The notes under the pieces: model-generated
Told to the model about the DNA's origin: nothing
Seen by the model: the letters and a program-made list of their open reading frames with translations, nothing else
Database searches by the model: none
Program-made: the position numbers and the translations under genes
Assembly (NCBI GenBank): GCA_964540105.1
Contig: CAZILL010000001.1
Span: forward strand, 1,116,001 to 1,180,000
Origin: DATKJY01 sp964540105
Lineage (GTDB): Bacteria > Zixibacteria > MSB-5A5 > GN15 > FEB-12
Direction: 5' to 3'
DNA length: 64,000 nucleotides
Shown here: one piece after another, positions 62,179 through 64,000 of the stretch
Layout of the letters: the number at the start of each line of letters is the position of its first letter
How positions within the stretch are numbered: the stretch's first letter is position 1

Positions 62179-63579
62179 ATGACTGAAAAGACGTACGACC
62201 TTATCGTCATCGGTTCCGGTCCGGCTGGTGAAAAAGCCGCGATTGAAGCTTCCAAAATGCGCAAGTCGACGGCGATTGTGGAGCGCCATTCGGTTCAGGG
62301 CGGAGTCTGCATTCACACCGGTACGGTTCCATCGAAAACGCTTCGGGAGACTGCATTATACATCGCCGGCCTGCGCCAGCGGACTGCCTACGGGCTTGTC
62401 GGAGGAGTAAAGGCCGATCTAAGTGTCCATGATTTAATGCATCGCAAGGATCAGGTGATCCAGCAGGAACTCGACGTCATCCAGCAGAATATGGCCCAGC
62501 ATCGGATCGAAGTGTTGCATGGGGTCGGGATGATTGCCGATCCCAACACGGTGGTCGTGTCAGAGGATAACGCCTCGACCCGAGTCATCCGCGGCGAAGT
62601 TATCGTCATCTCGACCGGGACTCACTCCTATCACCCCACCCACGTTCCTTTCGATGATAAGTTTGTCTATGACGCCGAGACCATTATCAAACTCGACGTG
62701 CTTCCCAGGGTCCTGACCATTGTTGGTGGCGGCGTGATCGGGTGTGAATACGCGTCGATCTTCGCTCACCTCGGTGTCAAAGTGACCATCATTGATCCCC
62801 GCAAGAAACTGCTGTCATTTCTTGACCTGGAAATAGCCGACGCGCTGGTTTATCTGATGCGCAAATACGGTATCACCCTGATGCTCGGCGACTCGGCGGA
62901 GCAGATTGCGGTCGAGGATGGTCAGGTGCGCACAACAACCAAGTCTGGGCGGACAGTTGTCGCCGATCGCGTGCTCTACACCGCCGGACGCTGCGGCAAT
63001 ACCGAAAACCTCGGTTTGGAGGGGCTGAATATTGAGACCGACAAGCGCGGGCTCATAAAAGTTGATTCGTTCTATCGAACGTCGGTCCCCAATATATATG
63101 CGGTTGGGGACGTGATCGGGTTTCCGTCACTGGCATCCGTTTCGATGGACCAGGGGCGATTGGCGGCTGTGCATGCTTTCCGGAAGGACGATGTGTCGTG
63201 CCTGAATACACTGCTTCCGTTTGGTATCTATACAATTCCTGAAGTCTCGATTGTCGGTGAGACTGAAGAATCGTTGACTTCTTCCGGCCACGAGTATGAG
63301 ATCGGAGTGGCGCGCTATTTCGAACTTGCCCGGGGGCAGATTATCAACGATCACGACGGAATGCTGAAGTTGATTTTCGACAAGAAGTCACGTCGCGTAC
63401 TCGGCGTACATATCATCGGTGATAGAGCGACAGAATTGATCCATATCGGTCAGGCGGTCATGACGCTGGGTGGGACGATCGACTACTTCGTTGATACCGT
63501 GTTCAATTACCCGACGCTGAGCGAAGCCTACAAAGTGGCCGCCATGGATGGGCTTTCCCGCCTGCGCTATCGCGCGTAA
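62179..63579 (+). CDS. sthA: Soluble pyridine nucleotide transhydrogenase (SthA-like)
   Basis: The 466-residue flavoprotein has the FAD motif GSGPAGEKAA (12-21), the NAD(P) motif GGGVIGCEYAS (about 180), a second FAD motif (NIYAVGDVIGFP) and the C-terminal dimerisation domain. In the position of the redox disulfide of lipoamide dehydrogenase it reads GGVCIHTGTVPSK: only one Cys remains, as in SthA/UdhA enzymes, so it should transfer hydride between NADPH and NAD+ rather than reduce disulfides. Cytoplasmic. Ribosome site weak. Convergent with a TPR gene 7 bp away. Confidence 0.92.
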   Translation: MTEKTYDLIVIGSGPAGEKAAIEASKMRKSTAIVERHSVQGGVCIHTGTVPSKTLRETALYIAGLRQRTAYGLVGGVKADLSVHDLMHRKDQVIQQELDVIQQNMAQHRIEVLHGVGMIADPNTVVVSEDNASTRVIRGEVIVISTGTHSYHPTHVPFDDKFVYDAETIIKLDVLPRVLTIVGGGVIGCEYASIFAHLGVKVTIIDPRKKLLSFLDLEIADALVYLMRKYGITLMLGDSAEQIAVEDGQVRTTTKSGRTVVADRVLYTAGRCGNTENLGLEGLNIETDKRGLIKVDSFYRTSVPNIYAVGDVIGFPSLASVSMDQGRLAAVHAFRKDDVSCLNTLLPFGIYTIPEVSIVGETEESLTSSGHEYEIGVARYFELARGQIINDHDGMLKLIFDKKSRRVLGVHIIGDRATELIHIGQAVMTLGGTIDYFVDTVFNYPTLSEAYKVAAMDGLSRLRYRA

Positions 63580-63586
63580 AGAGGAT

Positions 63587-64000
63587 TCATCGGTTCGACG
63601 GGGGGCTTTCCAGGGCAGTTATCTTCTGCCTGATGTTCGGTGTCTCTGGCTCGTTTGGAGCCAATTCCACAAATCGCTTCATCTGCCGTAAGGCTTCAGG
63701 GATGTTCGCGCTTCGCTCAGCGATCAGTCCCTCGATCAAGTAGGGAAACGGCAAAAGAGAGTCTCTTGCAAGGAGTGACTCCGCGATCGAACCAGCTTTG
63801 GCAAGGTCACCGGAACGGAAATTGATGATCATGACATCGGTCTGGATCTCCTTGTCGCCCGGGAAGAGTTCGGCCGCTTCGGTAACTTCCTTCAATGCCG
63901 AGGGCATCTCCTGGATGTCGCGGAGATAGGCGTACAAACTGATGCGGTGTTCCCTTGTGTAGGGCTCAAGCATAAGGCAAGTGTCGATCTGCGGTTTGGC
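63587..64000 (-). CDS. TPR-like repeat protein, C-terminal part (5' end outside the window)
   Basis: The frame is open to the window edge, so the visible 137 residues are the C-terminal end of a longer protein. They form helical pairs of the TPR kind (MPSALKEVTEAAELFPGDKE; LPFPYLIEGLIAERS; EALRQMKRFVELAPNEPE). The ATG at 63973 lies within a repeat (it is preceded in frame by residues that continue the pattern), so it is not likely to be the start. Function unknown. Stop codon 7 bp from the sthA stop. Confidence 0.7.
   Translation of the reverse strand, partial: AKPQIDTCLMLEPYTREHRISLYAYLRDIQEMPSALKEVTEAAELFPGDKEIQTDVMIINFRSGDLAKAGSIAESLLARDSLLPFPYLIEGLIAERSANIPEALRQMKRFVELAPNEPETPNIRQKITALESPPSNR

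Noticed and set aside
1..64000. CRISPR arrays, insertion sequences, prophage or integrase genes
   Set aside because: None were seen on reading both strands; gene content is chromosomal throughout.

Overview
The window reads as a piece of a chromosome from an uncultured-type bacterium of the FCB (Fibrobacteres-Chlorobi-Bacteroidetes) side of the tree, possibly candidate phylum Zixibacteria or a relative. This is inference. It rests on secreted proteins ending in type IX-secretion-like sorting domains (core NYPNPFNP followed by a domain ending GVYLYR...MMLLK), a PorV/PorQ-family outer-membrane protein, a TonB receptor with a carboxypeptidase-like N-terminal domain, LpxH (Gram-negative lipid A) and several eukaryotic-like Ser/Thr kinase and phosphatase genes. 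No phage, transposase, CRISPR array or rRNA was seen. Coding density is high and there are clear operons on both strands.

Left part (1-16 kb): the 5' end of a Ser/Thr kinase, an NmrA-like oxidoreductase, a small outer-membrane barrel protein, glnS with an intergenic repeat at its 3' end, an OmpA-family protein with TSP3 calcium repeats, a secreted M13 metallopeptidase, then a two-gene FHA-GAF-phosphatase / Ser-Thr kinase-TPR operon, a DedA protein, tRNA-Arg(ACG) and a membrane-anchored PP2C phosphatase. Protein phosphorylation on Ser/Thr is therefore a theme of the first 15 kb.

15-21 kb: two minus-strand genes for secreted proteins with sorting domains, one of them 1682 residues with six Ig-like repeats, a cohesin-like domain and two copies of an about 75-residue module that also occurs in the smaller neighbour.

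21-34 kb: a VanZ-like protein, then a plus-strand run: RCK-gated K+ channel, an unknown four-helix membrane protein with an Arg-rich tail, HtpX, CNNM/CorC-type transporter, CDF metal exporter, RlmD-like RNA methyltransferase, DUF885 protein, HIT hydrolase, and an unusual protein in which two N-terminal helix-turn-helix-like units are fused to a full aconitase/LeuC-like fold that has lost its iron-sulfur cysteines and catalytic Asp-Ser-His. This last gene is the most unusual object in the window.

34-48 kb: AhpC-type peroxiredoxin, a GT-C membrane glycosyltransferase overlapping lpxH, purL, then a housekeeping run tilS-hpt-ftsH-folE-folP-cdaA-lepA-glycosyltransferase. CdaA (c-di-AMP synthase) and the RCK_C-bearing K+ channel at 22 kb may be functionally linked.

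48-64 kb: a tightly overlapping five-gene minus-strand signalling operon (periplasmic binding protein, sensor kinase, two single-domain response regulators, receiver-kinase hybrid), divergent from a TonB receptor / sorting-domain protein / PorV-family operon closed by a strong terminator. The region between them holds a perfect 8-bp inverted repeat. A HEXXH secreted protein, SthA transhydrogenase and a truncated TPR gene finish the window.

Start sites: several genes have good Shine-Dalgarno sites that move the start inward, often to GTG. At least four others (kinase at 68, CDF at 27235, HIT at 31509, tilS at 39356) have a TATAwT-like -10 box ending 5-8 nt before ATG and no Shine-Dalgarno site, which suggests leaderless transcripts.
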